Source: Ramazzottius varieornatus
Taxonomy: Eukaryota; Tardigrada; Eutardigrada; Parachela; Ramazzottiidae
NCBI GenBank assembly: GCA_001949185.1
Contig: BDGG01000003.1
Location: 992,690 to 1,056,689 of the forward strand
DNA length: 64,000 bases
Direction of reading: 5' to 3'
Shown piece after piece: positions 1 through 10,526 of this stretch. The notes beneath the pieces were generated by a model, which searched no databases, was not told the origin of the DNA, and was given only the letters and a program-made list of their open reading frames with translations. A program made the position numbers and the translations under genes. Position 1 is the first letter of the stretch. Every line of letters starts with the position of its first letter.

Positions 1-469
1 AAGTTCTCAGCTACACAAACACCAAGTCTAAATTTTGTTCCGTGACAGAGGAGGCTCGACCCGGTCTTCATAATCATCGCGTTCGAGCAGATCTGTAACA
101 GCACATGGAATATATGGTACAGTGTACGCAAAAATTGACCGTCGATAATGGGAGTCACAATTAAAGTGGAGTTTAGTTATCGCGTGACCAATAACAATGT
201 TCGTCTGGCTCACACGCAAATGTCATTGGCCAATGCCATCTGGCTCCATCCAACGCCCACTTTCGACGGTTAATTTTCGCGTAGACTGTACGTGCCGTCT
301 GCTCAAATTACGCCTTGGCGCATCCTGCATGTTGCCATGTTTCACAGCAACTTCCAAACCCTATTGGCCTACAGAAAGAACAGACCGTTAACCGTGGTAG
401 AAGTGACGAATATGTTGCAGACAAAGCTTGAACTACCGGTCTTTTCTTGCTGTCTACCAGCAAAGGAAC

Positions 470-1317
470 TCACACACCACAGCACTGGCAATATCGTTCG
501 ACCGAAAAGTTCCTTGGTATGTACTTGCATCGTAGAGGTGTAGGGTTACCATACTCGGGGTGATAGGTGGCAACGACGCTCGGTCTGGGGCAAATTTCTC
601 TACAGTAGCCGCAGTCTAGTCGGCCATCGGGTCGATCGTTGATGAAAAACGGTGTCGGTATCCGGTAGAGCACTGAGACAACCGGAAGACAGTAGTCTCT
701 GCTCAGACGGATATAGAGGTCCTGCGCATACCATCGTACTCAGGATGATGAGGTAGTTTGGGGAGTGGCACGATATAAGTTCTATCCACGGTGTTTTCAA
801 ACTGGGTGAAGCTGCAGCTATCCGGCAAGTACTGACAATGGCCGATTGCGGTGGTTTTGATCCTCAAGCAGGCTATAGCGGTCGTGTAATTCACCAAATA
901 TCGGCATGACCTCATTTCGGCTCCTCCAATCAAGTCTCCCAAATACCCATGACCACGCCACATCACGCAGCAACCAAAGAGTCCATTCGGCTCACATTTA
1001 GACAGTGACATGAACAAGCTATGCGAACTATTCGCAGTGCGAATTGATGCCAGCAAACCTACGTTTTACTAAGACTGCAATAACATCTAACCGAAAGTTC
1101 TTGTGTGTGAAGGCACACCGAGGTGCTCCGGGTGTCCCTTCCTCAGGATGATAAGTTGATGCGATGCTTGGTCTCGGGCAGGTGTGCCAGAAGTAACGGC
1201 AGTTTCACCGACCACCATCTCATGGGATTCCCGAAGGATTACAGACGTCGGGGATGTCAGATGAGGGCTTCGTGCAGCCATTGTTTGATACCATAAATCG
1301 AATGTAATGAAGGACAC
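470..1317 (-). pseudogene. Decayed cysteine-rich repeat module (at least two copies)
   Basis: Two stretches on the minus strand translate into clearly related segments. One copy (about 490-640) reads C-x3-C-x3-ICPRPSVVATYHPEYG and continues to RCKYIPRNF. The other (about 1050-1200) reads TCPRPSIASTYHPEEG and continues to RCAFTHKNF. They share a Cys, the CPRPS block, TYHPE-x-G, an RC pair and a (K/R)NF block over about 33 residues, and they also align at the DNA level. A third, weaker match (LPHHPEYDG) lies near 735-760. Stop codons and frame changes separate the copies, so this looks like a degenerate repeated-domain gene or an old element. I do not recognise the family and assign no function. 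It may continue beyond the left edge of the window. Confidence 0.4.
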
Positions 1318-1332
1318 AAGAATACATACATA

Positions 1333-1580
1333 TACAGTCCTACCTGCGAGATGTGACAGTTCGATCGCCCGGTTTCAGTTTTGGCCGGTCCATATGCTCA
1401 CGAGGCGGCTCGCCACACCGTTCGCCCTAGACCGATCAGCTGATCCGTTGCACACTTGATTACTTGATCATGTGAACCCGGAAGCTAATCGCAATGCGCG
1501 ACGTTTAGCGAGCAATCCCGTTCTAAAATGATGTTCAGTCGCAGAAAAAGCAATTGTCTCATCTCGCAGGTAGGACTGTA
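1333..1580. mobile_element. MITE with TACAGTCCTACCTGCGAGAT terminal inverted repeats
   Basis: The left end TACAGTCCTACCTGCGAGAT is mirrored by ATCTCGCAGGTAGGACTGTA at the right end, giving an element of about 248 bp with TA at its borders and no coding capacity. The inside carries the palindrome GATCAGCTGATC and CTTGATTACTTGATCA. A related copy in opposite orientation lies at about 26359-26600. The TA borders suggest mobilisation by a Tc1/mariner-type transposase. Confidence 0.7.
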
Positions 1581-2311
1581 CATACCTATTATACTGTAAG
1601 TGACATCGTTCATGGTTTTGTTAGAGGCAAACATACTTTGCAGCCGTGTGCCAAACAATCTGCGGTATCTCGAACAGCCAAACCACAGGTAACAAGGAAA
1701 GAAAGCCTCTTGTTATCAAACAGAAACGAGGCATCAAACGCTATCATGCTTTGGCAAGGCTTATAACGACCAAATGACCACCAAGAGCTCGGGCGACTAG
1801 GGCAGGCTCGGTGAGTGCGGTGAACTATTTTAACCATTTTACATCGAAATAATGAAAATTTCACTGGTGCGGTGAAGAACGGTGAAGGATAGTGAAGCAA
1901 ACAGATTCGGTTTAATGACTGATCGACCTATCAAGATACAAGTAATGAATGAATTAATGGACCGATTCTGCTCGCTTCCCCATCTTTCACTATTCTTCAC
2001 TGCGCCAGTGAAACTTTCACTAGGTCGGTGACGGATGGTGAAAATAATTCACAGCACTTCACCGAGCTTTCCTTACGGGCAACGCTCAGAATTTTATCTG
2101 GTACTGCACGGTTACACGGATATGCAACAACGGTGCAGGCAAGATCTGTCAGCAGATCTGGTGAAGTGAGACTAGCTTCGACTCAGCAAGAACTGCAGAT
2201 GACGGATGTAATGAATAGCCATTATCAAGGTCCGGATGCGAGACAACCTGCAAAAGATGCCGAGCAGACGCGGCATGTATCACTGCACTCTTTCTTATAT
2301 TGGTACGATAC
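1581..2311. other. Gene-poor stretch, possible bHLH intron
   Basis: No convincing exon was found on either strand. Short direct repeats with TGAA/TTCACT words occur at about 1820-2040. The second half of the bHLH domain encoded at 2312-2496 should lie to the left on the minus strand, but no helix-2 coding sequence was recognised here. Confidence 0.4.
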
Positions 2312-2496
2312 CTTTTCCTGTCGGATTTTGCTGGGATAGAACAGCGCAGTCTGGTGAAAGCTTCGTTCAGATTATTCATCCGCTTTCGTTCCCGAAAATT
2401 AGCAGCAATGCGTTGGGCCGTGTTGGTCACTCGCTTTCGCTTTGGACGTTTGACGTTCTCAGTCTTATCCAGAACGCTCGCCATCCCTTGCTCCAT
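2312..2496 (-). CDS. bHLH transcription factor, first coding exon (partial)
   Basis: The exon starts at ATG (2496), with an in-frame stop just upstream, and codes 61 residues plus two bases. A basic region (residues about 17-40: RPKRKR, then AQRIAANFRERKRMNNLNEA) leads into helix 1 and the start of the loop. This is the class A bHLH signature, closest in flavour to the FERD3L/PTF1A/Fer3 group. Such proteins dimerise through helix-loop-helix and bind E-boxes in the nucleus to drive cell-fate decisions. The exon ends at a donor (AAAAG|GTATCG) where loop meets helix 2, a natural join to a ...RLS exon, but helix 2 was not found in the 2.3 kb to the left. The gene therefore continues outside the window across a large intron, or is broken. 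Exact subfamily cannot be fixed from half a domain. Confidence 0.7.
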
Positions 2497-2925
2497 GCAG
2501 CATAGGTCAACTTAAGAGGCTAATGCTCTGTACTTTCAGACACTTGGAAAAAGCTTCTGGAACTACACAGATCTCAGCTCGACCTCGCGGTTCTGTTCCG
2601 AGCGATAATACAGCTCTTTTACGTTCCAGTCGCCATAAGAATTACACATCGATATCAGACTGCCCAAATGCGAAAATAATTGTCATACTATGCAAATGGC
2701 GGCGACAATATCGGGCACGTGTACCAAAGGCTTCAGACACTATGAAATTCACACCGCAGATGTCGTCACGGTATCTCCGCTAGACGCTCGTTTGCACTGG
2801 ATGGTTTTCACGGGCGTAATTTTGTTCTTCTTGCAACCTTGCTTGATTCGCTGGCGAGATAGACCATTAGACTAGTGGCTCATCCTGCAAGATGCAGGCA
2901 ACTTTAGCCACATCAGGAAGACTAG

Positions 2926-3510
2926 TCACGCTAAGAAGTGTGCTTCACCTATCCACTGGGGAACCAGAAATGCGACAGCAAGGTTGCCCTGTAACCAGCC
3001 AAATCCGGTTCGATGGACACCTTTACAAGTCCTGGCAGGTGGCAAGCCAAACCGATGACACAGGCCGATCCTGCGCGCCGTGATACCTCCATCACCATCC
3101 GCACTCTTCTTTCTTCCTTGCGCAAATTGCCTGTCAAAGACTGCCCTGTTTCTTTGCGTCCAGTGAAGGACAGTGTTCTTCGTCGAGCTCGCCATACTTT
3201 CCAAATGACGGCACTGCAGTAGCGGAACCGAGCGAAGCGAGGTCCGCTCGGTTGAATCGCTATGTGTTCCCTAGGCGGGCGGTCGCACCCTCGCAGCGGT
3301 CCACTCGGTTGATTCGCCGTGTGCCTGTGAATTACCGTTGGGAGTTTCTTCTTCCCCTCGCCTCCATCGTCCGGAATCATTTTTTTCCGGAAATGCGTTC
3401 TGCCAAAAGCTAATCGAGCAAGCGATGCTACCACTCACCCTAGTTATTGCGATGAGAATTACCGAAGATCCTGCAACGATGATCCACGAAGTCCTCGGGT
3501 CAAAAGCCAT
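2926..3510 (-). CDS. Hypothetical small membrane-anchored protein (tentative three-exon model)
   Basis: An ATG at 3510 opens a hydrophobic N-terminus (SWIIVAGSSVILIAITR) that ends at a good donor, CTAGG|GTGAGT. Exon 2 (3289-3399) is charged (GRWRRGEEE). Exon 3 (2926-3213) stays open to a stop. The exon lengths 72, 111 and 288 keep phase 0 throughout, with GT-AG at each boundary: exon 1 is 3439-3510. The first 39-bp intron is a multiple of three, so its splicing cannot be proven from frame. The product would be 156 residues with one N-terminal membrane segment or signal anchor. Exon 2 and the following intron contain a 26-bp imperfect direct repeat (3241-3266 and 3298-3323). I recognise no family, and codon use is not clearly coding, so this could be chance. 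Confidence 0.3.
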
Positions 3511-4914
3511 AGTGTTTCAGTTGTCTCTAGTGGCATCGATGAGATGTATGAACTGGCGGCCATTTACCGTTTACCGTCCCAGTTGAATGGACATTCAGCA
3601 TTCAGAGACTGAGGAGTTGCATGCCGAGCGATTTCAGCTGGCTTTGCGGAACATTCGTGATAACAGTTTTTGGCAAGAGCAAATGGAATTGCAGTACAGT
3701 AAACCAACATCCGATCCACAGGCATCAAGGAAATCGGACGTCTGTGTGGGCGCGTCATTTAAGTGTGAGGCCTATAGATGGTTTTCTGAGACTCGTCCTT
3801 AGAAACGTGATGACTGGCTTATTGGAAGTTTCTACCGTCACGAGGCCGAGTTCGAGTTTCTACTTAATCGCTGAATTACGCAGGTATCCACGATTGCGCG
3901 CCTTCCTCAAAACTACAGGTGAAATTCAACGAACTTGTTTGCCAAATGTTCGGAACCTCCTGCTGTATTGTCTTCCAAGCAGGTTGTGACGTGGCGCACG
4001 TTTTATGAATCGGAATTGTGAAAATCGAACCGATTGTTTGCCGCCAAGGTTTCCGCGTCACGTGTTTTGTTTTCTGACGCCGTTCCCCGAGTTTCGCAAA
4101 GGATCTGATCATTCTTTAGGGTTCCGAAAGCCCAGTCCAAGTGGTTTTTTCCATTGAGCAGTAGGAACTTTAGCAGTTGACGTTGGAGGAATTGGTTGCA
4201 AGCGGAGCGGAAAGGCTTTTACTCCGTGGTTGCTACTTCCACCTTTCCGGCTCTACCGCAGGGTAATCTGTACGCACAGTCGGGACGTGATAGAAGTACT
4301 TTAAAGTACCGATATAGTCGGATAGAATTCGGTCCCGGTGCATGTAAAAAAGACTGCCCGGATACAGTCAGGTCGTTCGAAATCTGGTACCTGATTATTC
4401 GATCTCAAAATAACGAAATGAGCCTGAACACAAGACTGCCTGTCACGAAGAATTTCGATTGTTTGTTCATTGACGCAGCCGAAGCGACCTGTTGCGTTCG
4501 CTTCACAGGAAAAACACCTTTCATGATCGAGTGGTATCATACTTGTTCTCGTCGCATCTTCACCAGCCGATTAGCGAAGTGTTAGGGAGGCAGTTTCAGG
4601 ACGGATCAAGACTTCGTTTGACAGAAAGGAGGTCTGATGGAGTATATCTTGCGGATAGACGGCGAACAACAAGAGCCACTTCCGGTGAAGTTCAGCAACC
4701 AGCCTACCTTACCATCCGAAGAACTCGACTTAGCTATGACCAAAATGGCATCTGCTTCTGGCCCAACCGTGGGATTCAGTGTTGTCCGTCGAGGTAGAAT
4801 CCACGATAGGCCAAAGCTGGAGGAAAATCGGTGGATCGTGGAACTGTACCCGTCGCACGTAAAACCCAGACTATTGTATGGGACCAAACATCACAGGCTG
4901 AGTTGTCTTTGTAG
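3511..4914. other. No recognised gene
   Basis: Several open frames up to 129 codons occur (for example 4196-4585 and 4637-4918 on the plus strand), but none shows a known domain or coherent splice structure. The second ends just where the transposase remnant begins and could be part of the same dead element. CGTGGCGCACG at about 4001-4012 resembles the core of the hairpin family found in several introns of this window. Confidence 0.4.
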
Positions 4915-5986
4915 ATGACGGCCAAGCAAGTTATGACGAAGTTCAACATTCGTTCTAATTCGACCATCACACGACGCTTACCAAACAGCGAGACAAGATT
5001 CTTGCTTTTCTGCTGAATTTCGCGGTAAAAGTTTTGTATCCAGAAAGCGAAAGTTCGATGTTGTTGAAGAAGCGGCAATGGAAATACCATGAAGACACTG
5101 TCCAGAAGGGATTCCCTGTGTGTTTCACCGATTTGAGAGAGGTTGACGTTTTGAAAAGAAATCAACTTCAGTCGGTGGTCTTGCACGGTGAAATTTGATA
5201 TACTATAACAGCTTAGCAGAAGTTTGCAGTAATTCACGCTCACTCGTGGGCGAAGAAGCGGAAAGCGATCCAGAAGTTGCGGAAATGTGGATTAGGGAAA
5301 AGCCACCTAAGATTCTTCAGAATTACAAGAACGCAGACATTTTTAACTGCAACGAAATTGGAAGCTGCTGTCGCTCTACACCTCGAAAGACTCTTCTAAA
5401 GGTCGGACAAGGGATGAAAGGTGGGAGGAAGGTAGCAGAACGAATATCAGTCATGTTTTGCTGTTCTGCGTCTGGAGAAAAGCTTCCTTCCCTCGTCATC
5501 GGTCGATCGAAGAAGCCGCGTTCCTCTGCCAAGGCGAAGCTGGACTTTGAAAGAGCAGGCTTTACTTGGGCTAGCAATAAGAAAGCTTGGATAACGCAGG
5601 CTGTCTTCACTGCTTGGCTGAAAGAGCTGAACGAGAAACCGATACGACAGAAGCGTACAATTCTACTCTTGTTAGACAACGCATCGGGTCATAAGGTCGC
5701 TAGTCTCTCACATGAGAAGCGCGTTTTCTTGCCTCCGAAACAAACTAGCAGAATCCAGCCGCTCGATCAGGGCATCATCAAGGCTTTCCAGTCACATGAC
5801 TGCGCCGCGAAAGCTGAGCATCGCCGAGAAAACAGAAAGAACTTCCAGAACCTCGAAGACTACAAGAAGTCCCAGACAGTTCTGCATTCGGTTAAGTAGA
5901 TCATGAAGGCATGGTCAGAGGTTGACGCTTCGACTATACGAGACTGCTTTTGCAAAGCTGGCGCTTTTCATATGGTAGAAAACTAA
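4915..5986 (+). pseudogene. Dead pogo/Tigger-type DDE transposase
   Basis: The remnant begins with a CENP-B/psq-like helix-turn-helix (MTAKQVMTKFNIRSNSTITR, from 4915). After several frameshifts it enters a 234-codon open frame (5195-5899) holding the DDE domain. The second and third catalytic aspartates are kept (LLLLDNASGHK; LPPKQTSRIQPLDQGIIKAF). At the first site the expected DETG motif reads NEIG, so the metal-binding Asp is lost. An in-frame TAG at 5897-5899 interrupts the protein, and the usual C-terminus resumes immediately (IMKAWSEVDASTIRDCFCKAGAF) up to 5986. Family knowledge: active enzymes cut and paste DNA at TA sites. Frameshifts, the stop and the missing Asp make this copy inactive. 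Sequence just downstream (5987-6060) recurs inverted at about 55934-55990. Confidence 0.85.
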
Positions 5987-6727
5987 TAGTTGATTGCCAG
6001 TCAAACTGATTGATCGTAGACTGTTGACGTCACTTTCTTCTGTTTTTGGCAAGCTGTACGGTAAATATTTGACTGCTAGCAAATTAAACTCGGAGAATCA
6101 AGTACCAGATTTCGAGCGACTTGACTTCAGTGGGTGAAATATTTGGTGAACGTGTGTACTAATCAGCTGATCGATCTGCTGATCGATGACATCACATATA
6201 ACACCAGATTCTGCCAGTTCTGGTCAGTTCTTTTACACGCACGCGGACGGCGGACCCAGTCTTGTCCGACTACATCGGTAATTTGAAGTAACACAAACGT
6301 TTAGTGGTACATGTCGATGTGCAGAACCAAACTGACGTCCTTGAGAATGAAATCCGTTGCAGCGACGGGAATTTGGTTCTGCACCAGGAACTTATCGGCC
6401 GAACGTCGTTTGTACGATTTGTCATAGCTTGCTATAAGTCAGAAGTCATGGAGCTCGATAACGAGGCCACAACCATACCGCGTCTGCACCATTGTCAGTA
6501 GTCAACTGGCCCTGGGAATATGTACATTGTTTACTCAACTGCACATTCTCACCATGATATCACCGTTATTGGTGATATAAAACGATAAGCTCAGATTCAC
6601 ATTCGACCGTTCATTTCAGCACCAAGATACTTTTAGCTTGCTAAGCTGATCAAGTGCACCGGAAGTCGCATCGTTTCCGCGTTTTCATCCTAATTACTTC
6701 CTCCAGTCTTACGATGAAGCCTATACG
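5987..6727. repeat. Transposon flank and 5' region of the LITAF gene
   Basis: Positions 5987-6060 match, inverted, 55934-55990 and probably belong to the transposon end. At 6160-6195 there are overlapping GATCAGCTGATC/GCTGATCGAT palindromes like those inside the MITE at 1333-1580. The rest is presumed promoter and 5'UTR of the LITAF gene, with a five-codon upstream frame starting at 6714. Confidence 0.45.
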
Positions 6728-7220
6728 ATGACGACCCAAGATAGCAAAACGGGTAGTGTTACTATCACCACCACCACGCTCCTTACGCCGCAAACTTCCC
6801 CCGATCCATGCCACGTAACGTAAGTAACACCCGAAACCAGGGACTTGATCTGTTTCTTTCTATTCACTTAGAAGCACGAACAAGTTTCCCTAAACGCCTT
6901 TCGTCTGTCGTACCTAGATCCAAGTGTCTGTAGGTGTCCATCCTGTCATCAGCACGTGACTAGCCTGACGGAGTTCGAGAAGGGATCACTCGCATGGCTT
7001 ATCGCCGGTGGTCTGTGTCTGGTTGGATGTTGGCTGGGTTGTTGCTTGATTCCGTTCTGGTACGTTGATCTTGGACAATGCTGGGGCGGTTTCTCGCATG
7101 GAACGCTCGACATTGATATCGCTTGAATTTTACTATTTTAGTGTAAAATCCGCCCAAGACGTCATTCACAAATGCCCTAACTGCAATGCTTTCCTCGGAC
7201 GTTATCGCCGTCTAAACTGA
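6728..7220 (+). CDS. LITAF-domain (LPS-induced TNF factor-like) membrane protein
   Basis: Three exons, 6728-6819, 6934-7059 and 7142-7220, join in frame to a 98-residue protein ending at TGA. The first 30 residues are a Thr/Ser/Pro-rich tail. The LITAF domain follows: a CPSC zinc knuckle (about residues 32-35), a hydrophobic, Cys/Trp-rich membrane-inserting stretch (LIAGGLCLVGCWLGCCLIPF), then HKCPNCNAFLG carrying the second knuckle. In this family the two CxxC motifs jointly bind zinc and the hydrophobic region sits in the cytosolic leaflet of late endosomes and lysosomes. Members act in endosomal trafficking. Splice sites are canonical (GTAAGT, GTACGT; TAG acceptors). The N-terminus is short for the family and no PPxY motif is obvious. 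The function of this paralogue is inferred from the domain only. Confidence 0.92.
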
Positions 7221-8678
7221 ACTTACCGTTAGCGATATGCTTTAAGCTGCTACTGTACTGTACATGCATCGGTGGTCTGGATGTAACGGTTTCGACAACA
7301 CTTCTCCAGCAAGGAACATTTCACTGCAAAAAAGCAAGCTTCCGCGTTTTGCACATGCGTCAGTTTTTCTAATATGTATAAGGTTTTTCAATATGAAATT
7401 GCCGTTTTCAGAGCACTTTATTTCAAACAATTCTATCTCTGGTCAGAAACAATATTTCGATCCCCTCTTTTTGACTGAGCATGGCGTATGGTGTCGTCTT
7501 TCGTCTAAGCACAAGGAAGCCCCACTTCAGCCTCACGATAAATTGCTGGAGCTGTTTGTGTCTGGGGCGTAATTCTGAAAATTTTGACGTCCTTGTTAGA
7601 AAAATTCTTTTGTCGCCACCAGCGCTTCTAAATCTATACGCTTGACGTAGAAATGTACAACAACAAGAAAGCCATCGATTACCTGTTTCAGTTTTGACAA
7701 AGCATGTCCTGTCCGGAAAACTGCCAGGTTAGAAATGTGAGCTCAAAAGCCTCATCTTTCTCGATACAAAATTTCTTCTTCCCCCGGCCCGGACAGAGCA
7801 GATTTTCCAAAACTTCACCCAGTGATCAAAAACACCCTAACGCACTGACAGATATTGTCATTGCTTGAATTGATCAACACTACGACCGAAGAAATGGGAA
7901 AAAGTCGTCACCCCACTAAACTGGCGCACCTTATTCTCGGCAATTCACCAACGTCTTTTCAAAATTGTCTCTTTTTGTAAAATCCCGAAGGATTATTTTC
8001 TTACTTCCTTTTTCGGTACTGATACCCTAAGGGAACCACTACAAAATAACCCTGTTGCCGGTGTGATGGGGCAGCTGACGGTGCGGCAAAAAAATCGTAA
8101 AATGGTCCTGGTTAGACATGCATTGTTATTACCCTAAAATTCTTCCCACGTCCCGTTTTCATCGTTTTGAGTGGATCTTGTCACTGCAGTTGGACGTCAG
8201 CCGAACTCCAAAAGTGATGTTATGACTTCGAAACGAGATTTTGAAATCCGACCCTAAAGAACGGCAATTTCATACTGAAAGACCTTATACAACGTAAAGT
8301 GATGACTAATGACTACAAAGTTGCATCCATTTCAATTCAGCTTTCAAACAATGGACGTAATGGCTGATCGTGTTGATTGGCCATATCTCGTTGTGTCTGT
8401 GATCACTTCCGTGTCCTGTAGTTTATCCCAGGATTGTTCCGGTATTTGGCTACGTGGCTCATATTCTGGCAGAAAAATTTCTCTATCGTTTTGTCGGGGC
8501 AGTTTGACCATCGGGATGTCAGGGCAGGAATAGTACCCTTGTGAGCCGTTGACCCCGTAAGCACAGTCAAGACTGTAAGGAGACTGGACGGTTCGTGCTC
8601 GAGAAAACCCTCTATGGAGTACCGCACTTAAAGTGGCTGTAAAAGTTTAAGATTAGCCAGAACACTGGCTAATACCAG
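7221..8678. repeat. AT-rich spacer with an inverted repeat pair
   Basis: No gene is seen. The segment 7374-7427 (core TATGAAATTGCCGTT) recurs in reverse complement at 8240-8291 (core AACGGCAATTTCATA), so the two may be arms of a ~0.9-kb foldback element or two inverted copies of a dispersed repeat. The words TTTTGAAATC-x2-ACCC near 8240 also resemble the repeat at 34.2 kb. Confidence 0.5.
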
Positions 8679-8884
8679 TACACGCACGACGGGCAACTAT
8701 AGGGCCAGTAAAAATTATGGGTCCAGGCCTTTTCGCTACGGCGGTAAGGAAGCATGTAAGTACGTGACCGGTTCATGGCAATGCAGTTTTGGACACTTTT
8801 CTACGTTTGAAATTCCATTTTTGCCGTCTTTTCCGCCTCCTCACATAATTTTTACTTGCCCCATAACTTTCCGTCGTGCGTGTA
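8679..8884. mobile_element. MITE with TACACGCACGACGG termini
   Basis: The left end TACACGCACGACGGGCAACT is mirrored at the right end by a segment finishing CCGTCGTGCGTGTA. The inverted repeats reach about 45 bp, down to AAAAATTATG. The element is about 206 bp, begins with TA and has no open frame. The internal GGCCTTTTCGCTACG and the termini match the element at 55752-55933, so the two are one family. Confidence 0.75.
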
Positions 8885-9390
8885 CGAAATTCGTCGTACG
8901 ACCTGTTTGCATATTTTCTGGTCAGGAAGTTTTATAAAAAGAGGCATCAGACACCCGCAGGAATGACGAAAGTATACTTCAATTTCGTCATACGTCTTTT
9001 AAGCGTGTTTATGAGGGCACTTTAGACCGACGTGTATGGAGCGGGTTCGGTCAGCCAGACCCGAGGTTTTCCGTCTGTTAAAGTTTGGGAAACGGCCAGT
9101 TTCTCTCAAAAGAAAAAGAAGAGAGAAACTACTCATGAGTAGTCTGAATGGGGCAAGAGTATAGGGAAGCTATAGGAGAAAAAAGGGCGGTAGTGGAGCT
9201 CTACCAAGCCGTACGTGGAACCGTAACTTCTAACTTTCGGTTCAAATCTTATTCTTCTTGACGTACGATAACTGGCTGGAACGTTAGGCAGTGTTAAGCT
9301 GGTCTCCATTCCCAATGAGGAGAGGTACAAAAGGAAAACATAGCCGTTGTTATCTTTGGATAAGTACAAAAGTTAGTCCATTCGAGGATT
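8885..9390. other. Downstream region of the first Gly-rich gene
   Basis: No gene is seen. Part is presumably the 3'UTR of the minus-strand gene ending at 9391. A 78-codon minus-strand frame (9133-9369) shows no recognisable features. Confidence 0.4.
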
Positions 9391-10460
9391 TCAGAAGCGA
9401 GGAGCGCGTTTGCGACGACCTGCAGCTATTGTCGTAGAGGCTGCCGGGGTAACCGGGGTGGAGTACGTGGTGGAACTCAAAGTGGCACCGGCTACAGTGG
9501 AAACAGGACTGTTGGCATAACCTTGAGTCATGCCCATCTCCATGTTGGTCGCGGAATTTCCATACGAGTTCATATTGTTATTGTTGTCCGTTCCATAACT
9601 GTTGCCGCCGTTGTTTAAATCGTAGTTCGAGTTGCTGCTGTCACTGTTCGAGGAGGAACCGTAACCGGAGCTTCCTGAACTTCCGTAGTTACTGTTCGAG
9701 CTGCTACCCCAGAATCCGCCCGATCCCCAGAGACCACCCTAAAGAAACAGAAGAGCCCTTCCGGTAAGACGTGCGGACAGTGCAATACTCAGCAAGGTAA
9801 TTACCGGTCCGAAAATGTTACCAACGTTGAGAAGATCTGCCAAAAGGAAAGCGTACTTTACTGTACAGTTCGATAAGTTTCACATGGTCGAACTGGCCGA
9901 TATGAACTGACTTACCAGTGAAATCGATTCCAAAATTGTTTCCGATACCTCCTCCAATGCCGCCGATACCTCCGAAACCACTGCCACCTAAGCCACTTCC
10001 ACTGTTGGTACCACTATATGAGCCGGAATCTGAAGACGAGCCCGAATGTCCGTTGTTGGAGTCCATGTCGCTGTTGCTGCCATAAGACGATCCCGCGTTT
10101 GATGAGGAACCATATTCGTTGTTATTGTTGCTGTTCATGTTGGTGTTCATATTGATGTTCATATCTCCATACGACGAACCCGAGTTGGATGATGAGCCAT
10201 ATCCATTGTTCATGTTGTTGTTGTTCATATAGCTATAGGCAGCCGTTGAGCCGCTCAAAGTGGTACCAAGCCCGGTGGCAGCCTGACCCATCACAACTGC
10301 AAAAGAACCCATTAAATGCGCATTCTCAAATCCGAACCATCCGTTATATACGATTACGAAACGTGACACGAAAAGGGAGCTGAGAGGTACTTTCGAAGAA
10401 AATTCTGTACGGACCTGAAGCCAACGCGAGCAGCGAAGTCCAGACGAGTAATCCGTTCAT
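9391..10460 (-). CDS. Secreted Gly/Ser/Asn-rich protein, cluster member 1
   Basis: Four exons on the minus strand, 10415-10460, 9916-10296, 9805-9836 and 9391-9738, join in frame to 268 residues. Exon 1 codes a signal peptide (MNGLLVWTSLLALAS). Exon 2 is low-complexity: Asn/Met/Ser/Gly repeats (YGSSSN, MNNNNMNN), then GGIGGIGG. The block FGIDFTDLLNVGNIFGP is followed directly by GGLWGSGGFWG, the cassette shared with the next two genes, and an intron falls exactly between GP and GG. The tail is Ser/Asn/Tyr-rich, then Thr/Ala/Pro-rich, ending in a basic GRRKRAPRF. It is likely a structural, cuticle-like or matrix protein, judged by composition and signal peptide. A 32-nt exon encodes only DLLNVGNIFGP. 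A TATA element lies at 10521-10526. Confidence 0.85.
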
Positions 10461-10520
10461 GGTTACGTAGGGTGTCCTGCGCCCAAAGAAATTTAATTTA
10501 AATACAAATAAATATATATG

Positions 10521-10526
10521 TTTATA
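10521..10526 (-). promoter_or_regulatory. TATA box of Gly-rich gene 1
   Basis: The minus strand reads GGTATAAACAT about 60 bp upstream of the ATG at 10460. All three Gly-rich genes have a TATAAA-type element within 150 bp of the start. Confidence 0.5.
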
